From Darksidea phi (lineage: Eukaryota; Ascomycota; Dothideomycetes; Pleosporales; Lentitheciaceae): DNA of 64,000 nucleotides. The stretch covers positions 32,483-96,482 of the forward strand of contig JASJFT010000179.1 of assembly GCA_030770425.1 (NCBI GenBank). Reading direction: 5' to 3'. Within the stretch, counting starts at the first letter, position 1; every line of letters begins with the position of its first letter. This document shows, piece by piece, positions 9,800-20,996 of the stretch. The position numbers and the translations under genes were made by a program. A model generated the notes under the pieces. It had not been told where the DNA came from, did no database searches, and saw only the letters and a list, made by a program, of their open reading frames with translations.

Positions 9800-12017
9800 T
9801 TAGATAATATCGACAATCTGTGGCTGAAGCCGATTGAACCAGTTGTACTCATGCTCCAGCCGATCTTCCCACACCTCATCACTCTCAGTGCTCTGGCGTT
9901 TGACGGTCGTCTTATAAGTTCCGATTCTGACGAAGCTATCACCACGCGTGCATCGAACAACAAGCCCCTTGGACCACCAAATCTGCTTGGTCCGCTTCGT
10001 AGACAGTTCCAGCAATGCAGCATTGTTCTCGGCCCTTTCTTTATCCGTTTCATCGACAGCGTCATACGTCATTTTGGTATAGAAAACGTTTCCAGCGCCC
10101 TTGCCATTCATGGCGATGCCACCTGCTTGAGCTTGCCAGCCACCGAAAGGCGATTTATTGAGCATAAGGTACGCGCTGTGTATCTTGCCTTTCATAGTGA
10201 GGCGGCCGCTGCCTTGGAGGAGGGCGCCGTAGGGATCCGCAATGTTGGCGAGCTGAAGGTCTATGTGCAGGACTTGCAGTTCTTCTTCGTCTGTTTCGTC
10301 GGCGGACGGGAAGTCCACCGGCCAGTTCAACGAGACCCAGGACCAGGAGGGGCCTTGCCATGTCGTAGGTCGCGGGTACGTATCTTTATCCGAGTACTTT
10401 GTATTCCAGAAGAGCGAACGAGAGAGTGTGGAGCGCCATAGCCCGGCGCAGTACTCGTCGCCGTAAATGTGTCCGTAGCGCGCCGCAATACCTGAGATGG
10501 CCATTATGCGGTCTGTGGATAGCGTAAGGTTTCTGTGACTGTAGACTTTTACGACACGGTACCAGTTCTCCATTGCCTCGTCGAATTCGGTGCCCAGTAT
10601 AGTGCCTTTGGGTTGCTGTGCACCGATGAATTGCGTTTGCAGGACTGCTACGTCGTTCAGATTGTCCTGTCTGGAGCCGTGCTCTTCGGGCTTGACGCGC
10701 CAGCCGTCGGCTACGCCGCGTGTATTGTGCTGGCGAATAAAGCGGGATTGACGTGTGCTAAACTCGTACGTTCGAGGCGATAGAAGGCGTTCCTGAAGTG
10801 CCCAACCCCTTGTATCTAAAGGCTCAGGCTCTATGTCTGTGCGGAAGAGTGTGATAGCTCCATCGGAGAAGTAGCGACCCTTGAATGGGAGCTGAAAGAC
10901 CTGGTCTGGGTGCATCGTCGCAACTCTGTCGTTTAAGAATCCCTCTTGAACACTTCGTGCCCGTGATGCTGCGATCGTGAGGATGGAGTTTCTGTAAATG
11001 TTGGGCATCTGAGCGATTTCAACGGCTTTGTCATCTGGATCATCTTGGACAAATACAAAACGCGTCCACCCACAAGAGTCTGAAGTTGAGCCAATGGCAG
11101 ACGGTCACGGCATCTTTGAGCGTTTGTGGCAAATCATCCCAAGGAATCCCGCGTTTCCAGTTGTCGAGCTGACTTCGAGTTGATTTCATGATTTGATCTC
11201 CGCCCCAACAATAGCTAAGCGCGACGTATGGTGCCGCTGCCATTCCGCTCGTATCGCGAAGTCTGACCTTGAAGGAATTTTCTTGGCTAGTGATTTCTAG
11301 AAGCCTTGATGGCATGTAGCCTAGTGCTGGTAGTGGACACTGAACGTGTGTCTTTTTCCCCCTTCTTTGACCATAGAGACATTCATTCATATGACCCGCC
11401 ATTCTCGTAAATGTCACTTTAGAGCACGCTTCTTCTTCGATAGGGCGGGTAGATATCATCCTTCCTGCAGGATTGTCTGGACTGGCGTAGACACTGAACC
11501 CGCTTCTCGTCCGGTATGCCATTTGTTTCCTCGGCCCGTCCCATAGAGCAAAGAACTTGACCTGTAAGGAGTCGACGAAGAAACATGCTAGATGTAAACT
11601 CTTCAAGCTCTTCAAGCCACTGGTAACTTCGGTGCGTTCCTCGATCAGACGGCGTAAAGTGCGGGTTTGGCCGACCTTGGGTAAAATGCTTTCTTGGCGT
11701 AGCAATGCTTCTCTGAGCACTCGTTGTAGTTTACTACCGTCTGCTTCCTCGCTCTTCAGCTCCGGTCCAGCTGTAGAATCATCTTGGGTGTCTTCCTTCG
11801 CGTTACGGTGGATATCCGAACGATGAATCCATTCTTCCTCAAGCAAGTAGGTAGCGAGGCTGCAATTGTTTCATGAGGCAATTTGAAAATCGGTGACAGA
11901 CCAGCCGAGATGAAAATAGTTGTTCTCCTCACCTCCACCACCTAACTCGGCAGTATCATCGATGACCAGGTTCTGGCAATACTGGCAGCTGTGGGCTTGA
12001 AGTTGAATGGGCGCCAT
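9800..12017 (-). pseudogene. HET-domain (heterokaryon incompatibility) gene, broken
   Basis: The minus strand encodes a typical fungal HET protein in pieces. From the ATG at 12017 there is a start of 'HSCQYCQNLVI' type. It is followed by a region ending at an in-frame TGA at 11873-11871 and then about 270 residues open to 11040. The HET motifs 'YVALSYCWGGDQ' and 'LWVDAFCI' are intact. Directly after 'FCI' the frame is lost by one base in an AAAT run (11051-11054). The expected continuation, 'VQDDPDDK' then 'IAQMPNIYRNS', is in the next frame and stays open for the remaining ~400 residues to 9800. HET proteins trigger non-self recognition and cell death after hyphal fusion. With one nonsense codon and one frameshift the gene should be non-functional unless these are assembly errors. 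A 73-nt intron covering the TGA was considered, but it leaves the wrong frame. Confidence 0.8.
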
Positions 12018-12534
12018 TTTGAAGACGAGAGCTGCAGGATGAGAAAAGAAGCATAGAAACTTAGTAGTTTTTAATTGCGCCAGATTGCAGCCTCAACTGA
12101 ATGGAAGGCTGAGTGCGGAATGGTGGCTCAGCCGAAGCCATGACCAAAAGCAGAAGCGTATCTGCACAAGAGACATTTTGGAACAACAGCGGTTAGCGAA
12201 GACTTCCAAATGTTTGGACGAGCTATTGATGGCTGGTTTTGAAAAACTGCAGGCGTTTCACAGGGCTATCGTGGCTTATGAGATGGCGTATCAAAGTTGG
12301 CGCTTATGCGTTTCTGCTCGTGCGCAAGTACGCCCCCTATTTACAATTTCGAGGTGTGTTTCGTCGCTTGAATGAGTGGATGCTTGGTCACGGGTTCGGT
12401 TAATTATGACATCCTCTGCGCTAACCTTGAACGGGATAGCTACTTGGCGAATGTCATTCCACTCATAGACACCAGGCTGCCACTGCCACCTCTCTCATAC
12501 ATCCTATCGAGATCACACCCATCGGAAACCCACA

Positions 12535-13236
12535 ATGCCACATTCACGCCCTTTCCCTGCTGTAACTGGCGGTTGCTTCTGTGGTGCAGTACGCTACCGC
12601 CTCTTGACCGCTCCATTGTTTTGCTATGCGTGCCACTGCGCGGATTGCCACAAGCATACCGGGTCGGTCTTTGCATGCTTCACAACAATAGAGGCCGAAT
12701 ACCTCACGTCCATTGGATCCACCCCCCCAGAAATCACCACCAGAACCGGGCCGTCTGGGCTTGTAAAGCGCTCGGCTTCCTGTCCAAAATGCGGAACATC
12801 GCTTTGGGCCAGTGGCGATCACAATCCTGTCACTGTTGATGTCAGGACCGGCACGTTGGACCACCCAGAGCTTATGGAACCCGATCTGCATGCGTATATC
12901 GAAAGTAAACTCCCTTGGGTACTCCTTCCCGAGGGCGCGAAAACCTGCAACGGGCACTTCGATTTCAGGAAAATGTGGCCTAAGTTGAGCTTGAAGAGAT
13001 TCGATGCGGCGCTTTTGAGATACGAAGAGGAGCTGAAGCAGGCAGTGACGGAAGTCCACGGGGTCGCAGCGTCTGAGGACGAGAAGGAGGCAGACAAGAC
13101 ACCTACCGCACAATCGCCCGAAGAAAAAGAGGACGATGAAGAGTTTGAGAAGAGGTATCGAGAAACGGAGAAAGCGCTTCAAGAAAGACTTGAAAGGTTG
13201 ACTCTGAAGCTCATTGACGAGGAGAAGGCTGAATAG
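12535..13236 (+). CDS. GFA/CENP-V domain zinc protein
   Basis: A 233-residue intronless protein. Residues 10-130 match the GFA fold: 'GGCFCGAVRY' (C-x-C), then 'CHCADCHKHTGS' (C-x-C-x2-C), and 'CPKCGTSLWASG' (C-x2-C). These cysteines bind structural and catalytic zinc in the family. The family includes the bacterial glutathione-dependent formaldehyde-activating enzyme and CENP-V; most fungal members are uncharacterised, so no substrate is assigned. A C-terminal extension of about 80 residues is highly charged and probably helical (EEEL, KEADK, EKRYRETEK). The start context CACAATGCC is reasonable. It stands alone between the broken HET gene and a gene-poor stretch. Confidence 0.85.
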   Translation: MPHSRPFPAVTGGCFCGAVRYRLLTAPLFCYACHCADCHKHTGSVFACFTTIEAEYLTSIGSTPPEITTRTGPSGLVKRSASCPKCGTSLWASGDHNPVTVDVRTGTLDHPELMEPDLHAYIESKLPWVLLPEGAKTCNGHFDFRKMWPKLSLKRFDAALLRYEEELKQAVTEVHGVAASEDEKEADKTPTAQSPEEKEDDEEFEKRYRETEKALQERLERLTLKLIDEEKAE

Positions 13237-14248
13237 TTGGCGATTCCACTCCCGCTAACGTCCCCATCCTGTGAACACGGCCAAAAGCTTTGTTGCTATG
13301 AGACTCCTCAATGTCTGCGATCTCATACAAATGCCCGGTGGCAACGAACTTTATACCACCACGAACAGCATACACTTCAAACCGACCACGCTGGACGATT
13401 TCAGTCACTCTCTATGTAGCAACGGTACACTTTTCTACGACTCATATATTGCTCTCTTGCCTTCAACAAGACAAAGCTCATCGTGTTCACGGAGGACACT
13501 AGAATAGAGAAAAGTGACGGATCACAGTTCCTATGGCGTGAGTACCAGCGTTGAGTGGGCCAGGGTGCAGCACAGAACCTAACAAGAAGAGTTTTAGTGC
13601 AGTTACGAAGGTAGACAAGTACAAGCGTCATTGGAATCGCACTGCAGAAAGGTATCGACTGCGTCTTTAGGTTCGTAACCAGTATTCGAGACTGAGCGAG
13701 ATGTTCATATTATAGCTCGATTGCATGTACGGTTATTTACAATTCTTAGTCCGTTGCAAAGAATGGCATAAAGCCTAGCAAGGCCCGGCAGTGTCTATGC
13801 ATTTTTTAATAGTCATGCTATCTACCACAAGTGAGGCAAGGAGATAGTTTTGCTGTCATTTGATCTGGCCAGCAACTGCCTGCGCCGCAAGTTGCGCGTC
13901 CAAAACCCCACTCTATCACCAACATGCGGAGATCACTTCCCAAAAATGACAAGGCAAGCTAATCCCGATTGCCAGCGCATTCCGCCTGCATACACAGCCT
14001 TTTCTTGGCTTGGCTCGCCCAGCCTGCCACGGACCGATTCCCCTTTAGTGCGCCTAGCCTAGCTTGACAATACACATTTATTCGACGAATTGAATAGTTT
14101 CAAAGAGTTTTGAAACCACCAGCCGCTTGGCTACATAAAGCGTGCAAATTCAAATGCGTCAGCTGTGGCTTGTTCCTGGAGGATATGCCTGTCAGGTATG
14201 ATGTCAATGCTGGAGAAGAGTCTGGGCTATGTATTGGCGAGCAGAAGA
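13237..14248. other. Intergenic stretch without recognisable genes
   Basis: Only short overlapping frames are present, none with a family signature. Composition is mixed, with no obvious repeats. Confidence 0.35.
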
Positions 14249-14255
14249 TATAAAG
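14249..14255 (+). promoter_or_regulatory. Probable TATA box of the GPI-protein gene
   Basis: TATAAAG lies about 108 bp upstream of the ATG at 14357, leaving room for a 5' leader of roughly 75 nt. It was identified by pattern only. Confidence 0.4.
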
Positions 14256-14356
14256 AGGAGATGCATCTTCATGTATAGGCACAGCAATTAAATAATATCT
14301 CGACCAGAAACAGTCCCCCATTGCAAATACAATTACTCGATAACGCAACTGACAAC

Positions 14357-15035
14357 ATGCTCGCCAAATCAATCTTCTTTGCCTTCGCCCTTTCTACAGT
14401 CGGCATTGCGCAGGAAATTGACAATGGCGATGTTCCCAACGAGTGCCGCGCAGTTTGCGCGAGCATCGTGACTCTTGCGACCCAATGCGATAACCAATTC
14501 GGTTCGTTATACTCCCAATGGCTTGACAGAAAACTGAAAAACTTACGCAATCTCATAGACAATGATCGTGAAGAATTGAACTGCATCTGTTCAGCCACAG
14601 GCGTGAGCACTCAGCTCCCACTCTGCGAAGCCTGCGTCGCTCAATTCGACGTTGATGACGACAACGATGCCAACGGTATGAACCAAAATTGGCTTACACA
14701 TCTCTCTCTTTAAACCACATGGACTGACCCTCATCACAGATATTACCGACCTCCTCCGCTCCTGCTCTTTCACAACCACTAGCTACAACCCCTCCGCAAC
14801 CTCCGCCTCAGTGACTGATATCGGCAACTCCACCTCGCTCACCACACCTGCACCCACGGACGCGCAATCTACCGGCACCCCTCAAAGCACATCTACTGAT
14901 GCTGGCAGTCCTACGTCAAGCGGAGGAGGTGATCGTCCGGCAGAGCAGACTGAGACTGGGGCGGCGCCGATGCCGACCGTGGGAGCCGTGGGCGTCGGAC
15001 TGGGTGTTCTCGGCCTTGCTATGGGAATACTGTAG
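14357..15035 (+). CDS. Secreted, GPI-anchored CFEM-like cysteine-rich protein
   Basis: Three exons (14357-14501, 14559-14675, 14740-15035) give 185 residues. Introns are 57 nt and 64 nt; the first is frame-neutral and has a less usual GTTCGT donor. Residues 1-18 form a signal peptide ending near 'GIAQ'. Eight cysteines follow in the mature region, spaced C-x3-C-x9-C-x12-C-x-C-x10-C-x2-C, then one more about 20 residues on. This resembles CFEM proteins, but the gap between cysteines 3 and 4 is longer than the usual pattern. A Ser/Thr-rich stalk (residues ~110-160) leads to a C-terminal hydrophobic tail of about 20 residues after a small-residue site, a GPI-attachment layout. It is likely a cell-wall or plasma-membrane surface protein. 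CFEM relatives bind haem/iron or act in host contact, but neither role is shown here. Confidence 0.78.
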
Positions 15036-17935
15036 AAGGAAGTTTATGAGATTGTACGAAAGCAAATTGGGAGTTGACAGTGGGCCCGGAACAAGCCTTC
15101 ATACGATGACCTGAAGTTGTCTGATCAACAACTCAGAACTTTCCTTTGACACTTACGACGCTCTAATACTGTTTTCATTCCTCTCTATCGCTCCTTTGAA
15201 TAATCTAGGTTCTCATTCGAATGATAACGGCTACAAATAAACTATGACACCATGCTAAGGAAGGGTTTTGTTGCACGCCAATATGCATGCGAACAATATA
15301 TAACTAGACAAGCTCGATATTGAGACCTTTGGAACTTATACGCTCTGCATCATTATTTTCAAGTAAGGATCGAAATGACCATTCAAACTGTCAAACCTTC
15401 ACAAGTAAATACCATGCCCTGGAGGGAAGAGTCTTCCATGGATAATACCTGCGACAAGATTACGTCTCATAAAATGCATTCAGCCGTTTGAGCTCAGGAT
15501 CCTTCCCATGTTCCTCATCACCAACATCAATCCAGATCTCCGCCAGACTCATGTTTCAACTAGCCATCCTTCACGTCGCTCAACATTCCTAAATATGCCT
15601 GGACGAGACTAGTTCAATAGATACGAACAATGCTAACATTGCATTGCCCATCTTAGGAATGTGGACGGGACAGTCCGCTCGTCCCATCATTAACATCAAA
15701 AACTTGGGAGCGCAATAAGATCCGAAGCAGGAAGAAAGTTTCCGGTCCCGTATCCTGCCAGGCAAGCACCGTTGATTGGGGATTGTGCACTGGGAAGATA
15801 CAATTGCGGGATTTTCTCACCCAAGCGACAGTAGAGCTCTGGTATACTCCAAGGAAGGGCCCGCTACCATCCCACTTGGGATACATATTGGTCGACCTAA
15901 AGGGCATCCACACACTAGCATGTTCTTGTCGTTGGAAAGCTTCATGATTGAGGATAAAAGACACAGCCTGGAGCTACAATTTTGGGAGAACTAGGAGTAA
16001 CCGCATCACATGGGTACTAGAATAGCATCTATTACTAGCATCCAAGACGGGCAGGCACAAGTCGAGTTTTGTGAGTCATATCAGGTGGCACACTTTGAAG
16101 CATCGGACGCGTTGCTACCCAAGCTTTACACTCTCATGACATCGTTCGGATGCCGCCGAAACAATCAGCCTGACAAATGTTCGCCTTGCTAAAATGTGAC
16201 CAAGCATATCGTCACCAGCGCTCGAGCGCTTGGCTATACGCGATGTCCAAAGCCTACGGCCTCGCGGGATATAATACCGTATTTCCTTGCGTGCCGAAAC
16301 GATTTTCGCGCCTAGTCGGGTAAATTCATAGGGAGAAGCATTTCGCAAATTTGCCACCCAACGAAGAGCCTGTATTATAAAATGTTTCACGCTGAGGTGC
16401 GACGCTTACGCCGAATAGCCGTGTGAGAACCGCAAGGCTGATGTGAGGCTGTTGATTCAGATTTGAGTACGCAGAACAAACAGTGCACTGCACGTGCGTG
16501 TCATGCATTACGACTGCTGTTTCAGCGAAGGAAGAAACAGTCGCCGCACCCTGGCTTTACGGCGCGTCCGCCGCACATCCTACAGACTGAGCCTATGTTG
16601 GGTGGTTTCATTCATTTTTGTTGGTTTGAACGCGGAGTGTCCGCCTCAAGGTGTTTCTTTTGGGGGCCAAAACCGGTGTTCGCTAGCAGAGGATCAGTTA
16701 CGTGCCACTCTGCCTTTGCCACATTCATGCTATGAATTTGCTAGACTAAAATCGTGAAAACCTTGATTCATTAGGAAAATGGTGCTTTTTACCACCGTAA
16801 CATGCAAGTTGGTGGCATGAGACGTTTATCGAAATGTGTTTGGAACTAAGAAAAGGCCATATCGAAGGATGAGGGAGGATTTGCTACGTGACCTCGGTAG
16901 ACTGAGCTTCAAGCGTAGACTTGAGGTGGGATCGCGAAGTTGTAGGCGACATCAGCACGTCCACCGATTATTGCGATGGTTTAGAAGCAGAGATTGATCT
17001 GGAACCGGCCTAGTGGGTTCTTTGTTAGGCTGCAAAAGCGAGGGGTTCGTGATAGTGGAGCATACCAATTGATAAGTCATCTGCGAGTGGATCTCGGCTG
17101 TAGACTTTATCGTTTCATCATCATTACTAGGCTATTGCCAACGTTCGACCGGCCGTCTACCGTCTAGGAGCATCGGTGATGTCAAGGCGATGTATTATTA
17201 AGCCGCCATGACAGTCACTAGGCGTAATTCACATAGTCGCCGAAGACATTGTCGCTCACCCAAGATGGATGTGGCCGCGTAGTCCTCAGGAACACAATGG
17301 CCTATTCGGATAGCATCGACAAAATACGAGCGTGTGTCGCCTTTAGAGCTTATATTCGTATGAACAGCACTAGTACGGAGTACAGTACTGTATTCTACTA
17401 AGTAAAGGACTGGATGGCGCCATCGTATGCGGCTGTACGAAGCGGTAATTGAGCGAGTCTCGTTTGAGACGGAAAAGAAGCGCAAAGTGCGAGCGCACGG
17501 GCCGACTCTCCGAGACCGAACCGGCGTCACCGCGGTGTCTCCACACTCACCTCATCCGGCCGATCCCACATCCTACGACTGTTCTCCCGTCGAAATACTC
17601 GCTTGAGGCACAGCTGAGTCAACATCCTAGCTTCCCCCAATGCCAGATCTCCCAACGCAGTAGAGGAGCATGGGCTATTGGGAAAGGCGCAAGTCAGGTC
17701 TGCGCTCAGCCACAGCGACGCTCAGCGTCAACTGGTCTGAGACATGGCTGTTGCTCCTTCAGCTGGCGCATAAAGCTAACAGAACGCTTGTAGCCACTGT
17801 AGATATGAGAGTCGGTATGCGGCAAGTATAACATCTCCGCTTCAGACTTTCGTGTCATACCTCAGCTACCTGTCGTTTCCGTCACTCTCGTTTCGTTTAT
17901 ATCCCTCTCTTTACAGTTTGTCTTCGTTCTTCATC
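15036..17935. other. 2.9-kb gene-poor stretch
   Basis: No ORF with a family signature was found. Several 60-110-codon frames on both strands overlap randomly. The plus frames 15776-15994 and 16010-16192 share a phase with two stops between them and could be eroded coding sequence. No terminal repeats, transposase motifs or tandem arrays were recognised. A pyrimidine-rich leader precedes 17936. Confidence 0.35.
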
Positions 17936-19440
17936 ATGGCATTTTGGAATACCGTCATGGATGCCCAAGGAGATGTGCCATCCGGTAAGCGCCTGATACC
18001 TCTAGTTATCGATGAGATCGCCACCAAAAACCCAGAACGCGTCTGCTTTGCATTTCCACGAACAACAAACCTCCAGGATGGATTCCGGGATCTTAATTTT
18101 CGCACTGTAAGTGATCACTGCGTGTTGTGTCGATCACACAATAACGATTGACGACCAGTTTGCCAACGCCATCAACAAGACCGCACATTTCATTCAGCAG
18201 GAAATCGGGCGAAGCTCCATGTTCGAGACGGTCATGTATATGGGCTATCCGGATGTGAGATACTATATTGTAATTGTTGCTCTGTAAGTTGTTATCTTTG
18301 CGTCTACAGCCGTGTTCTTTGTGTTCTTTCCAGACTAATGCTAATCCATCGTAGAATGAAGACCGGACACAAGGTACCCCTACTACTACCCAAGTAAAGC
18401 GCAGTTTTTTCAAACGCCTAGCTTTGTGGGAGTTCTTGCTCACCCACCACTAGGTTTTGTTCAGCTCGCATCGCAATAGTGTAGCCGCGCACGCCAACCT
18501 GATCAAACGGACTGATTGTACGATTCTACTTCACACGGAGGGCTTTCCAGTCTCGGGTATCATCGAGGCTTGCAGGATGGAGTCCTTGTGTATGCCGGAT
18601 CTAGACTATTTGCTCAACGACTTACCCTGCGAACATTTTCCGTACGAAAAGACCTTTGACGAAGGGAAGAATCACCCAGTCATGGTAGTCCACACATCGG
18701 GTTCCACTGGCCTACCAAAGCCGGTAGTTTGGACGCACTGGACACTCATTACAGGTGACCCATATCATCATGTCCCTCCACTTGATAATCGACCGACTTT
18801 ATGGGGAGGTATCTTCGACTCATGTAGACGAGCATATATGGCACTCCCAATCTTTCATGGAGCCGGGATCGGGATGGGAATTGCCGCACCATGTTTCAGC
18901 CAAACCGTTACTGTGCTTGGACCACCCGGTTTAGCGACTGCGGAGGTACTCAATGCAATCTTGGATTCGGGAAATATTGATGCGGTCAACGCCTTGCCAG
19001 GGACTCTTGAAGATGTTGCGACTAGAGCGGACGTATTGTCAAGGCTGGACAGCCTGAAATTCATCGCAGTTGTTGACGGTGGGTTAGACCCTGGAGATCG
19101 TCTGCCATTGCGCATGTGCAGTAGCTGATATGAAGCAGGAGCACTATCGAATGACGCTAGTGAGAAGATATCACAATACGCGCAAACACACACTCTGATG
19201 CCAAGGACGGACCCTACCCCCCGGGGTCAGCATGAAACCGATCCTTTGGACTAGCATTACATTGGCGCCCGTCCAAATCGCAGCAGAATAGAGATGGACA
19301 TCAAGGGAGACGTGCATTGACCTTGCATTTTTTCCAAGAAGCCAGAACGAGAAACTCCCAATGGCATCGTTGGACCTTTTGGGAAACGGAATACCTTTTT
19401 ACGTGGTTTGATTCATACCTAAAGCTTTCGACAAAGTCGT
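17936..19440 (+). pseudogene. NRPS-like adenylate-forming reductase, truncated pseudogene
   Basis: Splicing by eye joins exons 17936-18106, 18159-18283, 18355-18373 (19 nt), 18454-19078 and 19139 onward in one frame. The product follows the adenylation domain of fungal NRPS-like (A-T-R) reductases: 'MGYPDVRYYI', then 'MKTGHK|VLFSSHRNS' across a splice site, the core 'HTSGSTGLPKPVVWTH', and 'ALPIFHGAGIGMG'. Removing a 60-nt intron (19079-19138) restores the expected 'ALSNDASEKI' segment. The frame then meets TAG at 19252-19254, where the family has Trp (pattern 'ETDP.DW.Y'), and TGA at 19318-19320. Recognisable similarity fades by about 19440. The thiolation and reductase domains are absent. 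Such enzymes reduce carboxylic acids such as amino or aryl acids. Here about a third of a normal 1,000-residue protein remains. Confidence 0.78.
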
Positions 19441-20453
19441 ATTATTAGATGCGCAGACACTAGGATATACGATTTAATTGTGCCCAAGGACCGCGAGAAC
19501 TCTGATCGTACAACCGACAAATACTTCGTCACGTCGCACGTGACAATTCAGAACTGTTCGTCAGTTAACACAAAGAAGAGTCGTATCCTCAGTGGGGTTA
19601 CGACCGTAATAAAGAAGAGAATGAAAAGCTTGAAACGCCAACTTATCACGCCGCAATTCATAGAGACGAATCGATTTACAAATTCTTTCAGGTCTGCTCG
19701 TACACCTACATCGTCTTCGCGAAAGGAAGGGAGGCCCCTTGAGATCACAGGGTAAGGTACCACGCAGGGGAAGGCGGCGGTAGCCTCAAACAAGTTAGAA
19801 ATCGACGAGTCTTACGCCTCGTTCCGCCGACGTGGTATCGCAATCTGACTCTCGTCTTTCGATTCTTCTTCGCCTTTGGTCATGGTTCATGGTCAAGGAA
19901 CTATGATTCTTCTGTTATCTTTGTTTTTGTTAATTAATAAACCTGCTCTCATCAAGGTTCGACCCTATTCGCAGCCCCATCCCTCGACTATAGTGCACAC
20001 CCCTGTATCCTGAGCACCCACCCACGCATTTGCTCATTTAAGCTATTAGAACAACGTGCCACCAGGAAGAATGAACTGTGGTAGTGTAGCAACCTTGAAA
20101 AAAAAATATAATGCTCTAATAAGACTAATCAGGTTTGAGTTGAATGTCTTGCGGGGTTGTTATTTTTAAGCTATTTGAATTACAGGGTACGTACGACAAG
20201 TATATGATTTGGCGGATTAGTGTGCCGGGTATATTAGTTTCCGCGTGCATGTGTGCATGTGGAGGGGGACGCACGGAAGCCTAGCGTGTACGCGGCAACT
20301 GCACTGCCCCACTGCGGTCATCATATAGACTGGAAAATGCGTGGTCGGTCATGAAATATATTTCCGTGCGTAGCTCCTAATCGTGATCCATGTGAACGGT
20401 TTATCCCGCATAATCAGGGCATTTCCTTGTCCGAACGGACGCTTGCAACCAAC
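19441..20453. other. Intergenic stretch downstream of the NRPS-like relic
   Basis: No carrier or reductase domain remnants could be followed here. There is an A-run with AT-rich flank near 20098-20110. Nothing else was recognised. Confidence 0.35.
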
Positions 20454-20996
20454 TCAGTCAATCTTCGTAAATGTCGCACCGCTCAAATAATCTCTCTTCA
20501 TCAGCTTCACGTTTTCCTTCCTCAGAATTCCATACGCAGTCGTAACATGGAACCAGAAATTCGGCTGCACAAAATCTAGGCAGTAGCCAATCGGCGTAAA
20601 CTTGAGCTCCCGCGATACACCTCCAGGGCCAGCAATCTCTATTTTGACCTCCTCTGTCTCCCTCCCATCAATGTCTTCCGGTTTGATGCTTTCTAGATAC
20701 TCCCAAGTTTTCTTGAGGCGCGCGAGCATCTCAGGGAACGTGGTATCCGGAGTGTCGGAGAGCTCGAGTTTGTCGAGAGACGGATTCAGGACCGTTGGGA
20801 TGATTTTTGTCGCGTTGGTGATGAAGTGAATTTGTTTGGGGAGGTCGGCCATTGTGGGGTGTAGGCGGGCGGATAGGTAGGTTTGCTTGTCGATGTTTTC
20901 GGCTTCGGCTTGAGCGTTGGCTTTGATGAGGATGGCGGCGGTGTTTTTGAGGCCGCGGATGACTGGCGGGATGGCTATGGTATAAAGGGAAGTCAT
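20454..20996 (-). CDS. DUF1993 family protein
   Basis: A 180-residue intronless protein that fits the whole length of the DUF1993 family: an N-terminal 'MTSLYTIAIPPVIRGLKN' helix, the central 'LSARLHPTMADLPKQI' segment, and a C-terminal 'PNFWFHVTTAYGILR' stretch ending shortly after 'KRDYL'. Family members are alpha-helical, distantly DinB-like proteins of unknown function, found widely in fungi and bacteria. There is no signal peptide or membrane segment, so it is probably cytosolic. The plus-strand frames here are shadows. Confidence 0.85.
   Translation of the reverse strand: MTSLYTIAIPPVIRGLKNTAAILIKANAQAEAENIDKQTYLSARLHPTMADLPKQIHFITNATKIIPTVLNPSLDKLELSDTPDTTFPEMLARLKKTWEYLESIKPEDIDGRETEEVKIEIAGPGGVSRELKFTPIGYCLDFVQPNFWFHVTTAYGILRKENVKLMKRDYLSGATFTKID

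Noticed and set aside
9740..10441. 233-codon plus-strand open frame
   Set aside because: It is antisense to the C-terminal part of the HET gene, whose motifs are clear, and has no family signature itself.
11868..11940. 73-nt GT-AG intron that would remove the TGA in the HET gene
   Set aside because: Splicing it joins the upstream exon to the wrong frame and removes family-like N-terminal sequence, so a nonsense codon is more likely.
15653..16192. Short frames on both strands as a possible eroded transposon
   Set aside because: No transposase, reverse-transcriptase or terminal-repeat signature could be seen.
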